A stretch of 64,000 nucleotides of DNA. It comes from Streptomyces sp. I6. Its GTDB lineage: Bacteria > Actinomycetota > Actinomycetes > Streptomycetales > Streptomycetaceae. The stretch's first letter is position 1. Every line of letters starts with the position of its first letter. Positions 17,710-26,076 of this stretch are shown here, one piece after another. The notes under the pieces are model-generated. The model was not told where the DNA came from and did no database searches. It saw nothing but the letters and a program-made list of their open reading frames with translations. The DNA lies in NCBI GenBank assembly GCA_003725745.1, contig RHDP01000001.1:3611001-3675000 (forward strand), in the 5' to 3' direction. The position numbers and the translations under genes were made by a program.

Positions 17710-17923
17710 CTGGCTGACGGCCGGCACACCCGTACCGGCCGACCTCGCAGTGCACAGCTCAGCACCCTGACCGCCGCCTGCGCCCCCGGGGAGCCGACCC
17801 GCTCCCCGAGCCCCCGCAGGACCATGCGACACCCGGTCACTCCAACGCCGTGACCTGCACAAACGCCATACGCACTGGTCACGATCCCGCCCGGACCTCA
17901 TTCGGGACGAAGAGGGCGTGAGT

Positions 17924-19092
17924 TCAGGACGCCAGGTGTTGCAGCCGACTGGCAGCCTCGTCGAGAACGTCGTTCCTCTTGCAGAAGGTGAAGCGGACCT
18001 GGGTGCGGCCGGCGTCGGGGTCGTCGTAGAAGACGGAGTTGGGGATGGCGACGACGCCGCAGCGTTCGGGGAGGGTGCGACAGAAGGCGTAGGCGTCCTT
18101 CTCGCCGAAGGGGGTGATGTCGGTGGTGATGAAATAGGTGCCCTCCGGCTGGTAGACCTCGAAGCCGACCGCCCGCAGGCCGTCGCCGAGCAGGTCGCGC
18201 TTGCGCTGCAGGTCGGCACGGAAGCCGTCGAAGTACGAGTCGGGGAGGCGGAGAGCTTCGGCGACGGCGTACTGGAAGGGGCCCGCGCTGACGTACGTCA
18301 GGTACTGCTTGGCGGTGCGGACAGCGGCGATGAGCGGGGCGTCCGCCATAGCCCAGCCAACCTTCCATCCGGTGAAGGAGAAGGTCTTGCCGGCGGATGA
18401 GATGGAGACGGTGCGCTCGCGCATGCCGGGGAGCGTGGCGATCGGGACGTGGGCGGTGCCGTTGAAGACCAGGTGCTCGTACACCTCGTCGGTGACCACG
18501 AGCAGGTCGTGCTCGACGGCGAGCGCGGCGATGGCGCTCTGCTCATCGGCGGTGAGGACCATCCCGGTCGGGTTGTGCGGGGTATTGAGGAGCAGGAGGC
18601 GAGTGCGCGGGTGATCTTGGATCGCAGCTCGTCCAGGTCCGGGCGGAAGGATGGGGCGCGTAGGGTGAGCGGGACGCGCTTCGCGCCGGCCATGGCGATG
18701 CAGGCCGCGTAGGAGTCGTAGAAGGGCTCGAAGGCGATCACCTCGTCACCGGGCTCCAGCAGCGCGAGCATGGACGCCGCGATCGCCTCCGTCGCGCCCG
18801 CGGTGACCAGGATCTCCGTGTCCGGGTCGAGGGTCAGGTCGTAGAAGCGGTGCTGGTGGTCGGCGATCGCCTGGCGGAGCTCCGGGACGCCCGGGCCTGG
18901 CGGGTACTGGTTGCCGCGGCCGTCGCGCAGCGCTCGTACAGCGGCCTCACGTACGGACTCCGGGCCGTCCGTGTCCGGGAAGCCCTGCCCCAGGTTGATC
19001 GCGCCCGTCGCTGTCGCCAGGGCCGACATCTCCGCGAAGATCGTCGTCCCGAGCCCGTCCAGCCTGCGGTTCAGCAGTGGCCTGGTGTTCAT
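17924..19092 (-). CDS. Class I/II aminotransferase: element-borne homologue of the disrupted host gene
   Basis: A full-length (~389 residue) fold-type I PLP aminotransferase, homologous end to end to the split chromosomal gene (GTTIFAEMSALA, INLGQGFPDTDGP, NQYPPGPGVPELR, TAGATEAIAAS, PHNPTG, VTDEVYEHL, PLP-lysine region SSAGKTFSFTGWKVGW, then KQYLTYVSAGPFQY). I judge identity at roughly three quarters by eye. It probably acts on a keto-acid/amino-acid pair (DapC- or methionine-aminotransferase-like). ATG 19092 follows GGTGGAG and is 13 bp after the hsdS-like stop, so it belongs to that operon. A one-base gap near 18610 splits the printed frame; I treat it as a probable indel, though real decay is possible. 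Confidence 0.85.
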
Positions 19093-19105
19093 AGCTCCAC
19101 CGTTC

Positions 19106-20393
19106 TCACTCGGGTACCCGTTGAGTTTGCAGGCCCCATCCTGACTCATCGAGGCTCTCCATCCCACGTGGTGCCGGCAGGCTGAGGCCCTGTTCCTCCG
19201 GCTCTCGGAGCACACCGGCTTTCGCCGTGATGTCGCGCAGGAGAGCGTCTCGGAGTGCGTGCAACGTCGCGATCTTGGATACGAGGAGTTGCGCCGTGGA
19301 ATTCAGAGGCTCGGCGACCCGGCGGAAGTCGGCGCGCGTGAAGTGATCCGGCCAGGTGACGGGCAGGGACTTCAGCCGGAGGGCGGAGATCTCGCGGCGG
19401 TTCTGGCCCTGGGCGAGTTCTGCGATCGCCTTGCTCCGGCTTCTGAGCTCGTGGAGAAGCCACCATGTGTCCTCGTCGTCCAAGGGCCGCACGGCGACGA
19501 CGCTTCTGAGGGGGTCGCCGCCCGGCTGGACACGGCGATGTGCGCGCCGTCGGAGCGGGTGCTGAGCATGAGCGTGCCCGGAGGGTGGACCGCGCCGTCG
19601 CGCGCCGGCCCGGTCAGGCGGAACCGGTGGACGTGGGGCACGGGAAGGTCGTAGAGGTCTCTGGGGGCGATCACGTCGACGGTCGGATCCGCAAGTGCCG
19701 GTGGGAGTGAGCTTTCGGAACCGGTACCTGACTTCAGACGGGCGACCTTTACCAGCGGTCGTGAGCCCCAGGGATGACCTGAATCCACCACCACGTTGTG
19801 GAGTGCGTCGGCCAGTTCCAATGCCTTGCGCGCGGTCAGCTGGTAGACGGCGGCCGTCTCCTCGATGAGGGTGAAGGCCCGGTGGTAGTGAGTGATGACG
19901 TCGGGCGGCGGCAGTGGGAACAGCATGCGCCGGAGGGTGTCGAGGCTAACGGTCGGTTCGACGTGGGCCGTCACATCCTCATCGATCCGGGCCTTCGCCG
20001 TGGGCGTCTGCAACCAGATGTGCAGCCACTGCACAAGGCGCGGCTCCGCGCGGATGATGCCGATCGACCGGGCTGCGGGCCACCCCGCGTGCTCGGAGGT
20101 GACCAGCGCGGAATCCCCCGCGCGTCTGACGAGTACGACCGCCAGGTCACCCTCCCTGAGGCTGGCACGGGTACGTGGAGGTGCACCTGGAACCCACTCG
20201 TTGGTCCGGGGGAGAGGATCTTGCCGTTCCGGACGAAGGTCGAGCTGACCACCCCTGGGGTGCTCTCTGCGGTCTTGTCGTCGAGGAAGCCACAGGCTGT
20301 GTGGATGTTATGGCCCAGTCGTTCGAGCCCGCGGAGAGTGGCCGTCGGCCATGCCGACGCACCCGTGTCGGCCTGAGACGTAACGGCTCCCAT
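19106..20393 (-). CDS. Specificity (HsdS)-like subunit
   Basis: About 429 residues once two probable one-base losses (near 20166 and 19520) are repaired. The pieces include STFVRNGKILSPGP, LREGDLAVVLVRRAGDSALVTSEHAGWP, LVQWLHIWLQTPTAKARI, TVSLDTLRRMLFPLPP and VSKIATLHALRDALLRDI, which fit HsdS target-recognition domains with their 'L-x-x-I-P-L-P' and coiled-coil signatures. Its ATG overlaps the methyltransferase stop (TGATG), so the pair is coupled. It should direct the N6-adenine methyltransferase to its site. No HsdR-type translocase is adjacent. Confidence 0.7.
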
Positions 20394-21895
20394 CAGATCT
20401 CCTCCAAGGCGTCCAGCAGTCGCAGTTCCAGGTCGTGCATGTGGGCCAGGTGATCGGTCAGCTCTACCTTGAGTCGCTCGACGTGGCTCCGCGTGTCCCG
20501 CTCCGGGCTCGGCGGTTCCACGGCGTACGAAGTCGGCATGAGGCTGTACTCGTGGCTCGTGATCTCCTTGGTGGAGCAGCTTTGGGACCAGCCGGGGACG
20601 TCGCTGTACGGCAACGCTGCGGCACCGCTCTCGGAGAGGCCCCGCCAGGCTGCGAGAGTGGTCACGATTCGGGCCGTGTTCTCCTCGCCCAGCCGCCGTG
20701 ACCTTGAGTCCGGGACCCGTTCGTAGGCGCGCCGCGCGTTGATGAACAGCACCTGGCCGCGACGGTCCGAGGAACCCCAGCCGGGTCGTGCGCGCTTGTC
20801 CTTGTTGAGCACCCACAGACAGGCTGTGGCCTTGGAGGGGCCGAACACGCGAGGCGGTAGCGCGATCACGCACTCGACAAGGTCGCTACGCAGCAGACGT
20901 TCGCGGAGTCTTCGGGGCGCGGACTGTCGGCTGGTGGCCATGCTGTCGGCCATCAGGAAGACGGCTCGTCCCGCCGGTGCCAGTGCATGCGCGATGTGCT
21001 GGATCCAGGCGGCGTTGGCGGAGCCCCGGGGCGGGGGTTCCTCCGGCCACCGCGGATCGGCGGCGGTGACGGAGCGCAGTGGCCGGCCGTCGTCGGGTTC
21101 GGCGTCGCCCTCGGGTGCCCAGGCGGATTGGTTGAAGGGGAGGTTGGCCAGAACGATGTCGTGGCGCTCGGGCTCGGGCTGCGCGAGGCTGTTCCCGGGC
21201 GGGAAGATGCGACCCCTGATGCCCCGAACCGCGAGGTTCATATGGGCCACCTGAGAAGAAGGGGCGTGCTGTTCCTTACCTTGCAGGAACATGGTCGGGT
21301 TGAGTCCGACACGCTCGTGGACGTAGCGATGGCTCTCGACCAGCAGACCCCCTGAGCCGCAGACCGGGTCCAGCACGCTGTTGCCGTCCTGCGGGACCGC
21401 CGCGCCGACCATGAGACGCGCCAAGTCGCCGGGTGTGAAGTAATTGCTGCCGTCGGCCTGGGCCGCTGAGAGGTCTCGCAGACACTTGTCGAGCAGCGGG
21501 GAAACCTGCTCGATGGAGCCGATGGCATGGATGAGAGCAGGCAGATGCCTGGTGGAGCTGGCTGGGAGTACGGGCACGAGACGCATCGCTCCCGCGTCCG
21601 GGTCCTCGATGGAGGGGAGCCAGTGGGCCAGGCACTCGATCACGGCCCTGCGGACTTCCGAAGGATTTTCCGTAGCGCGATTCACCAACCACGCCCATGT
21701 CGGAACCCCGGGCCTGGCGGCGTCCCGCGGAATCCGGCTCAGGTACAGCAGGCCGAGGACGAGCCGAGCCGCCTCGGCCGAGTGCATGAACCGGGAGAGC
21801 TGAGTGAGCTGTTGGGACATCTGCTCAAGCGTCTGATCGGACGGGGAGGGGGGCCCGGTCCGCGCTGCGCGCCCTCGGGCCGTCGTGTCGCTCAT
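20393..21895 (-). CDS. N6-adenine DNA methyltransferase, HsdM-like
   Basis: The 500-residue protein has an N-terminal helical domain, then NYFTPGDLARLMV, SAM motif I DPVCGSGGLLVESHRY, the catalytic box ANLPFNQ (NPPF-type with Leu for the first Pro), and VFLMADSMATS, LVECVIALPPRVFG. These place it with type I/BREX-related gamma-class methyltransferases that methylate adenine N6. It is preceded by a small membrane protein gene (ATGA overlap at 21892-21895) and followed by the HsdS-like gene. No restriction subunit is visible in the operon, so it may be a solitary methylation module or need another effector. Confidence 0.85.
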   Translation of the reverse strand: MSDTTARGRAARTGPPSPSDQTLEQMSQQLTQLSRFMHSAEAARLVLGLLYLSRIPRDAARPGVPTWAWLVNRATENPSEVRRAVIECLAHWLPSIEDPDAGAMRLVPVLPASSTRHLPALIHAIGSIEQVSPLLDKCLRDLSAAQADGSNYFTPGDLARLMVGAAVPQDGNSVLDPVCGSGGLLVESHRYVHERVGLNPTMFLQGKEQHAPSSQVAHMNLAVRGIRGRIFPPGNSLAQPEPERHDIVLANLPFNQSAWAPEGDAEPDDGRPLRSVTAADPRWPEEPPPRGSANAAWIQHIAHALAPAGRAVFLMADSMATSRQSAPRRLRERLLRSDLVECVIALPPRVFGPSKATACLWVLNKDKRARPGWGSSDRRGQVLFINARRAYERVPDSRSRRLGEENTARIVTTLAAWRGLSESGAAALPYSDVPGWSQSCSTKEITSHEYSLMPTSYAVEPPSPERDTRSHVERLKVELTDHLAHMHDLELRLLDALEEI

Positions 21896-22083
21896 GCGCC
21901 CACCACACCCAGGGCGGTCAGGAGGACAATGAGGAGCGGCAGAGCGACGGCGAAAGTTTGGGCGCCCGACTTGACGGCCACGGTTCCGCGTCCTCCCTCC
22001 ATGACGGATACGAGGCTGCCGACAAGGGCGGCTACGAGGGCGCCGAGGAGCGCGATCATCACGTACATCAATTTCAGCTGCAC
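21892..22083 (-). CDS. Two-helix membrane peptide heading the methyltransferase operon
   Basis: GTG 22083, preceded by an AAGGAA stretch, encodes 63 residues with membrane segments at about 5-27 (LMYVMIALLGALVAALVGSLV) and 43-62 (TFAVALPLLIVLLTALGVV), separated by a short polar loop (EGGRGTVAVKSG). Its stop overlaps the methyltransferase start by 4 bases. I do not recognise a family. Position and size recall small membrane effectors in phage-defence operons, but that is only inference. Confidence 0.65.
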   Translation of the reverse strand: MQLKLMYVMIALLGALVAALVGSLVSVMEGGRGTVAVKSGAQTFAVALPLLIVLLTALGVVGA

Positions 22084-22313
22084 GTTCGGTTCCTTCCCGA
22101 GGTCGAGGGATCTGCCAGCCGCGTGATCCCCGGCTGCAGGAAGGACAGTAGAAGAGGCGGGCCGCACGCCGCAGCGAGCACGTCGTTTGGGATTTTCCTA
22201 GGCGCGCGCCCAGACTTCAAGCCCCCATGTAGGAGCGCACGCCCTTTGGGTTTCTTGGTGACGTGTAGCTGGGGTTTGAATGTGCAACGCGACCCGCATC
22301 CGCAATAGGTAGG

Positions 22314-23093
22314 TCAGCAAGCCTTGACCCAGCCGACCTTCCAGCCGGTGAACGAGAACGTCTTGCCGGCCGAGCCGATGGTCACGGTGCGTTCGCGCAT
22401 CCCGGGGAGGGTCGCGATCGGCGTGTGCTCGCCGTCGAAGACCAGGTGCTCGTAGACCTCGTCGGTGACGACCAGCAGGTCCCGCTCGGCCGCCAGCTCC
22501 GCCACGGCCGCCAGCTCCTCACGGCCGAGGACCGTACCGGTGGGGTTGTGCGGCGTGTTCAGCAGGATGACGCGGGTGCGGTCGGTGACGGCGTCGCGCA
22601 GCTCGTCCAGGTCCAGGACGTAGGCGCCCTCACGGGGCCGGAGTGTGACGGGTACGCGTGTGCCGCCCGCCATGGCGATGCAGGCGGCGTACGAGTCGTA
22701 GTACGGCTCCAGGGCGACGACCTCGTCGCCGGGCTCGACGAGGGCGAGCAGTGAGGCGGCGATGGCCTCGGTGGCGCCCGCCGTGACCAGCACCTCGGTG
22801 TCGGGGTCGAACCCGAGGCCGTAGCGATCCCGCTGGTGGGCGGCGATCGCGGTGCGCAGCTCGGGCACGCCCGGGCCGGGCGGGTACTGGTTGCCGCGGC
22901 CGTCGCGCAGCGCGCGCACCGCCGCCTCCCGCACCTCCTCGGGGCCGTCCGTGTCCGGGAAGCCCTGGCCGAGGTTGATGGAGCCGGTGCGCACGGCCAG
23001 CGCGGACATCTCGGCGAAGATCGTCGTGCCGAACTCGGCGAGGCGGCGGTTGAGCAGCGGCCGGGGGCCCGCTGTGCGTCCTGGAGCTGTCAT
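22314..23093 (-). pseudogene. 5' fragment of the interrupted class I/II aminotransferase
   Basis: Encodes the N-terminal ~255 residues, including GTTIFAEMSALA, TAGATEAIAAS, LNTPHNPTG, VVTDEVYEHL and the PLP-lysine region GSAGKTFSFTGWKVGW, then VKAC and a stop created by element DNA. The rest of the gene is at 625-1077. The large and small C-terminal strands are missing, so the product is probably inactive. I recall that the S. coelicolor orthologue (SCO3658 region) holds the attB of actinophage TG1, which makes this gene a known landing site for serine integrases. ATG 23093 or 23102 could be the start. Confidence 0.9.
22325..22337 (+). repeat. attR core of the integrated element
   Basis: Second copy of TGACCCAGCCGAC, identical to 1050-1062. 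Right of it the sequence is the 5' part of the aminotransferase gene; left of it is element DNA that turns the reading frame into VKAC and a stop. Confidence 0.85.
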
Positions 23094-23214
23094 GCCGGCC
23101 ATCCTGCGCGGAACCTCTGGACTAGCTCAAGTCTGCTTTGGGCCGGGAGGGCCTCGGGCATTCCCCAGGCAGCCGGAAGCAGCCTCGCTTCGGGGATGAA
23201 GGCAGGTGAGGTCA

Positions 23215-23478
23215 ATGATCGAGATTGTGATCGGCATAGCGGTCATCGTGGCCGTCGGGCTCGCGCTGGCCGCGGCCCGTGGCAGGCGCCCGGGCCGCTC
23301 GCGCCGCAGCGGCCGCAGCTGGTGGGCGGGCCATGGAGGCGGCGGCTCCTCCTCCGGCGCGGGTGTCTCCTGCGGTGGGGGTTCGTCCTGCGGCGGAGGG
23401 TCATCGTGCGGTGGCGGTGGCGGTGGCGGTGGGGGCGGCTGCGGGGCGGCAGCTGACGGCCGTGTACGCGGCGGCTGA
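23215..23478 (+). CDS. Small Gly/Ser/Cys-rich membrane protein
   Basis: ATG 23215 after GGTGAGG encodes about 87 residues: one N-terminal membrane helix (MIEIVIGIAVIVAVGLALAAA), a basic stretch (GRRPGRSRRSGR), then a repetitive tail of GGGSSCGGG units ending in a poly-Gly run. Small proteins with this design recur in actinomycetes, but I know no function. The tail is encoded by short GGTGGCGGT-type repeats that are prone to length change. Confidence 0.5.
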   Translation: MIEIVIGIAVIVAVGLALAAARGRRPGRSRRSGRSWWAGHGGGGSSSGAGVSCGGGSSCGGGSSCGGGGGGGGGGCGAAADGRVRGG

Positions 23479-23870
23479 GGGGCGTGTGCGCCGCGGCGGC
23501 TGACGGCCGTGCACGCGGCTGCGGCGGCGGCTGACAAGGGCGGCCGGGCCGCCGGCACCGGGGCGCCCGGGCGGACCGAACTTCCGCCGGGCGCCTCCCT
23601 GTTGACGTCCGATGCACTTATCCGCCGCGGTTGTGCACTGCTCGGTGGGTTTCCGTTGAACAGTTGAACCGTAAGGCCCCCCAGGGGATGTAATGCACGT
23701 CAAGTTGGGTAAAAGCGCTGTGGACGCCGTGCACTTCATGATTCCCTCGCTGTTGAGAACATCCAGCCCTCGGACCGTCTGTGGACCCGAGTCGGCAGAT
23801 CCCCCACCCTCCCTGTGCTGCCCCGGGGCGCCCCGGTCCACCCGTCACGCGTGTATTGCGGAGCCGACCC
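23479..23870. other. Repeat-rich gap and DUF2617 promoter region
   Basis: The left half contains imperfect direct repeats of GGCTGACGGCCGTG with GCGGCGGCTGA spacers. The right half (23640-23730) is less GC-rich, with TTGAACAGTTGAACC and GGGTAAAAGCG, and may hold the promoter of the next gene. I see no gene. Confidence 0.35.
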
Positions 23871-24389
23871 ATGCTCACGACCCTGAAGACCTCCTACACC
23901 GACACCCGCGCGGCCGACCTGGCCTGGGCGCTGGGTCGGGAGCCGCTGCCCGCGCTCGCCGAACTCGATCTGGAACTGGCGGGCGCCAGGCTGCAGTTGA
24001 GACTTCTGGGCGCCTCGCACCAGGTACTGCTCGAAGGGGAGCCCGGCACCTGTTCCGAGACGGTGGCGTGCATGCCCGGCCGCAGCACCCCGCTGCCGCT
24101 GGGCGTGGCGCGGCGGCTCGGGGACTGGGAGTACGAGTTCGCCGCGCGGGTGGAGACGCTGTCCGAGCGCTCGTTCGCGGGGCGGGCGCAGGAGCTGCTG
24201 GCGCTGGTGGCGGACCATCCGCACGGACTGGCCGGCACGTTCCCCGGCTCGCCGCACGCCTTCACGGCGATGGTCGCCCAGCAGGTCGACGGCCAGATGC
24301 GCTGGCGGACCTGGCACGCGTACCCCCAGGAGGGCCAGTTGGTGGTGACCCGCACCCATGTGGGCGCTCGGCTGCCCGTCCCGCGCTGA
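23871..24389 (+). CDS. DUF2617 family protein
   Basis: The 172-residue protein (LKTSYTDTRAADLAWALGREPLPAL ... LGASHQVLLEGEPGTCSETVACM ... WRTWHAYPQEGQLVVTRTHV) matches the DUF2617 family, common next to membrane aminopropyltransferase genes in Streptomyces. It is soluble with no known catalytic motif. The family function is unknown. It lies 84 bp upstream of the spermidine-synthase-like gene in the same direction. ATG 23871 fits the family N-terminus better than the longer frame from 23781. Confidence 0.8.
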   Translation: MLTTLKTSYTDTRAADLAWALGREPLPALAELDLELAGARLQLRLLGASHQVLLEGEPGTCSETVACMPGRSTPLPLGVARRLGDWEYEFAARVETLSERSFAGRAQELLALVADHPHGLAGTFPGSPHAFTAMVAQQVDGQMRWRTWHAYPQEGQLVVTRTHVGARLPVPR

Positions 24390-24473
24390 TCCTCACCGCC
24401 AGCACGGCATTTCGGGGCAGTTACACCCGTGTGGGTGACACTTCGGGGCGGACGTGTGACATAGCGTTACGGC

Positions 24474-26006
24474 ATGATCGACCAGTCTGTGTCAGCACCG
24501 GCGCGGGGCGGGGTGCGGCCGCCGCCCGTCCGGCCGGACGCGGGCCGGTTCCTCGTCCTCCTGGTGGTCTTCGTCTGCGCCGCCTGCGGCCTGGTGTACG
24601 AGCTCGAACTGGTCGCCCTCGCCTCCTATCTGATCGGTGACTCCGTCACCCAGGCGTCCGTCGTGCTCTCCGTCATGGTCTTCGCGATGGGCATCGGCTC
24701 GCTGCTCGCCAAGCGGCTGCGCTGCCACGCCGCCGTCGGCTTCGGGCTGGTGGAGGCGGCGCTCGCCCTGATCGGCGGCTGCTCGGCCCTGGTGCTGTAC
24801 GCGGCGTTCGCCTGGCTCGGTGAGGCCCGGTACGCCCTGGTGGCCTTCTCACTCGCGATCGGGGTGCTGATCGGCGCGGAGATCCCGCTGCTGATGAGCC
24901 TGATCCAGCGGGCGTCCCGGCGCGGCGGACGGGGCGAGGAGGACGCCGCGGGCACGGTCGCGGACCTCTTCGCCGCGGACTACGTGGGCGCGCTCGTCGG
25001 CGGCCTCGCCTTTCCCTTCATGCTGCTGCCGTGGCTCGGCCAGCTGACCGGTGCCCTGCTCACGGGCGCGGTGAACGCCGTGGCGGGCGGGGCGCTGGTG
25101 CTGTGGCTGTTCCGGCGGGACATGTCGCCGCGGGCGCGGTGGTGGCTGCTGGGGGCGAACCTGACGGTCCTGGCGGTGCTGACCACCGCGACGGCGCTGG
25201 TCGGCGACTTCGAGGCGGCGGCGCGTCGGGCCGTGTACGGCGAGCCGGTGCGGGTGGCCGTGCACACCGGGGTGCAGGAGGTCGTGCTCACCGGCCCGGA
25301 GGACGGGCCGGTCGATCTGTTCCTGGACGGCCGGCTGCAGATGAGCGGGGGCGACGAGGACCGGCACCACCGGGCCCTGGTGCGTCCCGCACTGCGTCAG
25401 GGCCCGCACGCGCACGTCCTGGTCCTCGGCGGCGGCGACGGGCTGGCGGCACGCGAGGTGCTGCGCCACCCGGGGGTGCGCTCGGTGACGGTGGTCGAAC
25501 TCGACCCGGGGATGGTGCGGCTGGCACGTACGGATCCGGCGCTGGCCGCGCTGAACGGCCAGGTGTACCGGGATCCGCGGCTGAGGGTCGTGCACGCGGA
25601 CGCGTTCCGCTGGCTGCGGAGCGCGTCCCCGCCCCGCCACGGGTACGACGTGGTGGTCGCGGACCTCCCCGACCCGGGCGTCACACCGAGCGCCAAGCTG
25701 TACTCGCAGGAGTTCTACGGGCTCGCCGCCGGGGTCCTCGCGGACGGCGGACGGCTCGCCGTGCACGCCGGACCGGTCGGGGAGCGCCCGCACGCCTACT
25801 GGACGGTCGAGTCCACGATCCGGGCGGCGGGGTTCGCGACCCGGCCGTACCGCGCTCCGGGCCGCCCCGACCGCGGCTTCGTCCTCGCCGTCCCCGCGGC
25901 CGTGGGCACCCCGCCGGACCCGGGACCCGGGGTGCTCGGCGTCGAGGAGCAGCGGCCGCGGGGGGTGCCGCCGTCGACACTGCTGCGCCCTCGGTACGCC
26001 GAGTGA
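24474..26006 (+). CDS. Membrane-anchored polyamine aminopropyltransferase-like protein
   Basis: The 510-residue protein has an N-terminal membrane half with about seven helices ([18 protein letters not shown] onward to ~residue 240). A C-terminal spermidine-synthase fold follows, with the nucleotide pocket [18 protein letters not shown], acidic VVELDPGMV and VVADLPDPG. It resembles fused membrane/spermine-synthase proteins of actinomycetes, whose substrate is not settled. The position beside DUF2617 and the aminotransferase gene matches the conserved Streptomyces block. Substrate identity is not assignable from sequence. Confidence 0.8.
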   Translation: MIDQSVSAPARGGVRPPPVRPDAGRFLVLLVVFVCAACGLVYELELVALASYLIGDSVTQASVVLSVMVFAMGIGSLLAKRLRCHAAVGFGLVEAALALIGGCSALVLYAAFAWLGEARYALVAFSLAIGVLIGAEIPLLMSLIQRASRRGGRGEEDAAGTVADLFAADYVGALVGGLAFPFMLLPWLGQLTGALLTGAVNAVAGGALVLWLFRRDMSPRARWWLLGANLTVLAVLTTATALVGDFEAAARRAVYGEPVRVAVHTGVQEVVLTGPEDGPVDLFLDGRLQMSGGDEDRHHRALVRPALRQGPHAHVLVLGGGDGLAAREVLRHPGVRSVTVVELDPGMVRLARTDPALAALNGQVYRDPRLRVVHADAFRWLRSASPPRHGYDVVVADLPDPGVTPSAKLYSQEFYGLAAGVLADGGRLAVHAGPVGERPHAYWTVESTIRAAGFATRPYRAPGRPDRGFVLAVPAAVGTPPDPGPGVLGVEEQRPRGVPPSTLLRPRYAE

Positions 26007-26076
26007 GCGCCGTGAGGCGTGCGGGTTCCGCGCAGAAGGGCTCCCGTCGGCCCGACGCTGAGTAGGCTCGGCTTCC

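Larger units (their letters stand above)
1050..22337. mobile_element. 21.3-kb serine-integrase genomic island inserted in an aminotransferase gene
   Basis: The element is bounded by 13-bp direct repeats and splits one chromosomal gene into fragments at 625-1077 and 22314-23093. It carries an integrase at the left end, an IS3 element with a nested group II intron, a glutamyl-tRNA synthetase, restriction and methylation genes, regulators and a second copy of the disrupted aminotransferase. I found no FtsK-like transfer protein, relaxase, excisionase or phage structural gene. It is probably an integrative element that lost its mobility genes, possibly through the deletion marked by the IS at 3403-6945. 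It could also be a mobilisable island that never had them. Confidence 0.85.

Noticed and set aside
19106-21895. Complete type I restriction system
   Set aside because: HsdM- and HsdS-like genes are present but no HsdR translocase/nuclease is found. The SNF2-type helicase at 12197-14016 is in a different operon and lacks an HsdR nuclease motif that I can see.
1050-22337. Complete prophage
   Set aside because: There are no capsid, tail, portal, terminase, lysis or phage replication genes. Only the integrase type is phage-like.
23401-23841. Minus-strand open frames between 23.1 and 23.9 kb
   Set aside because: They are antisense shadows of the Gly-rich repeat gene and the GC-rich gap, with no recognisable protein.
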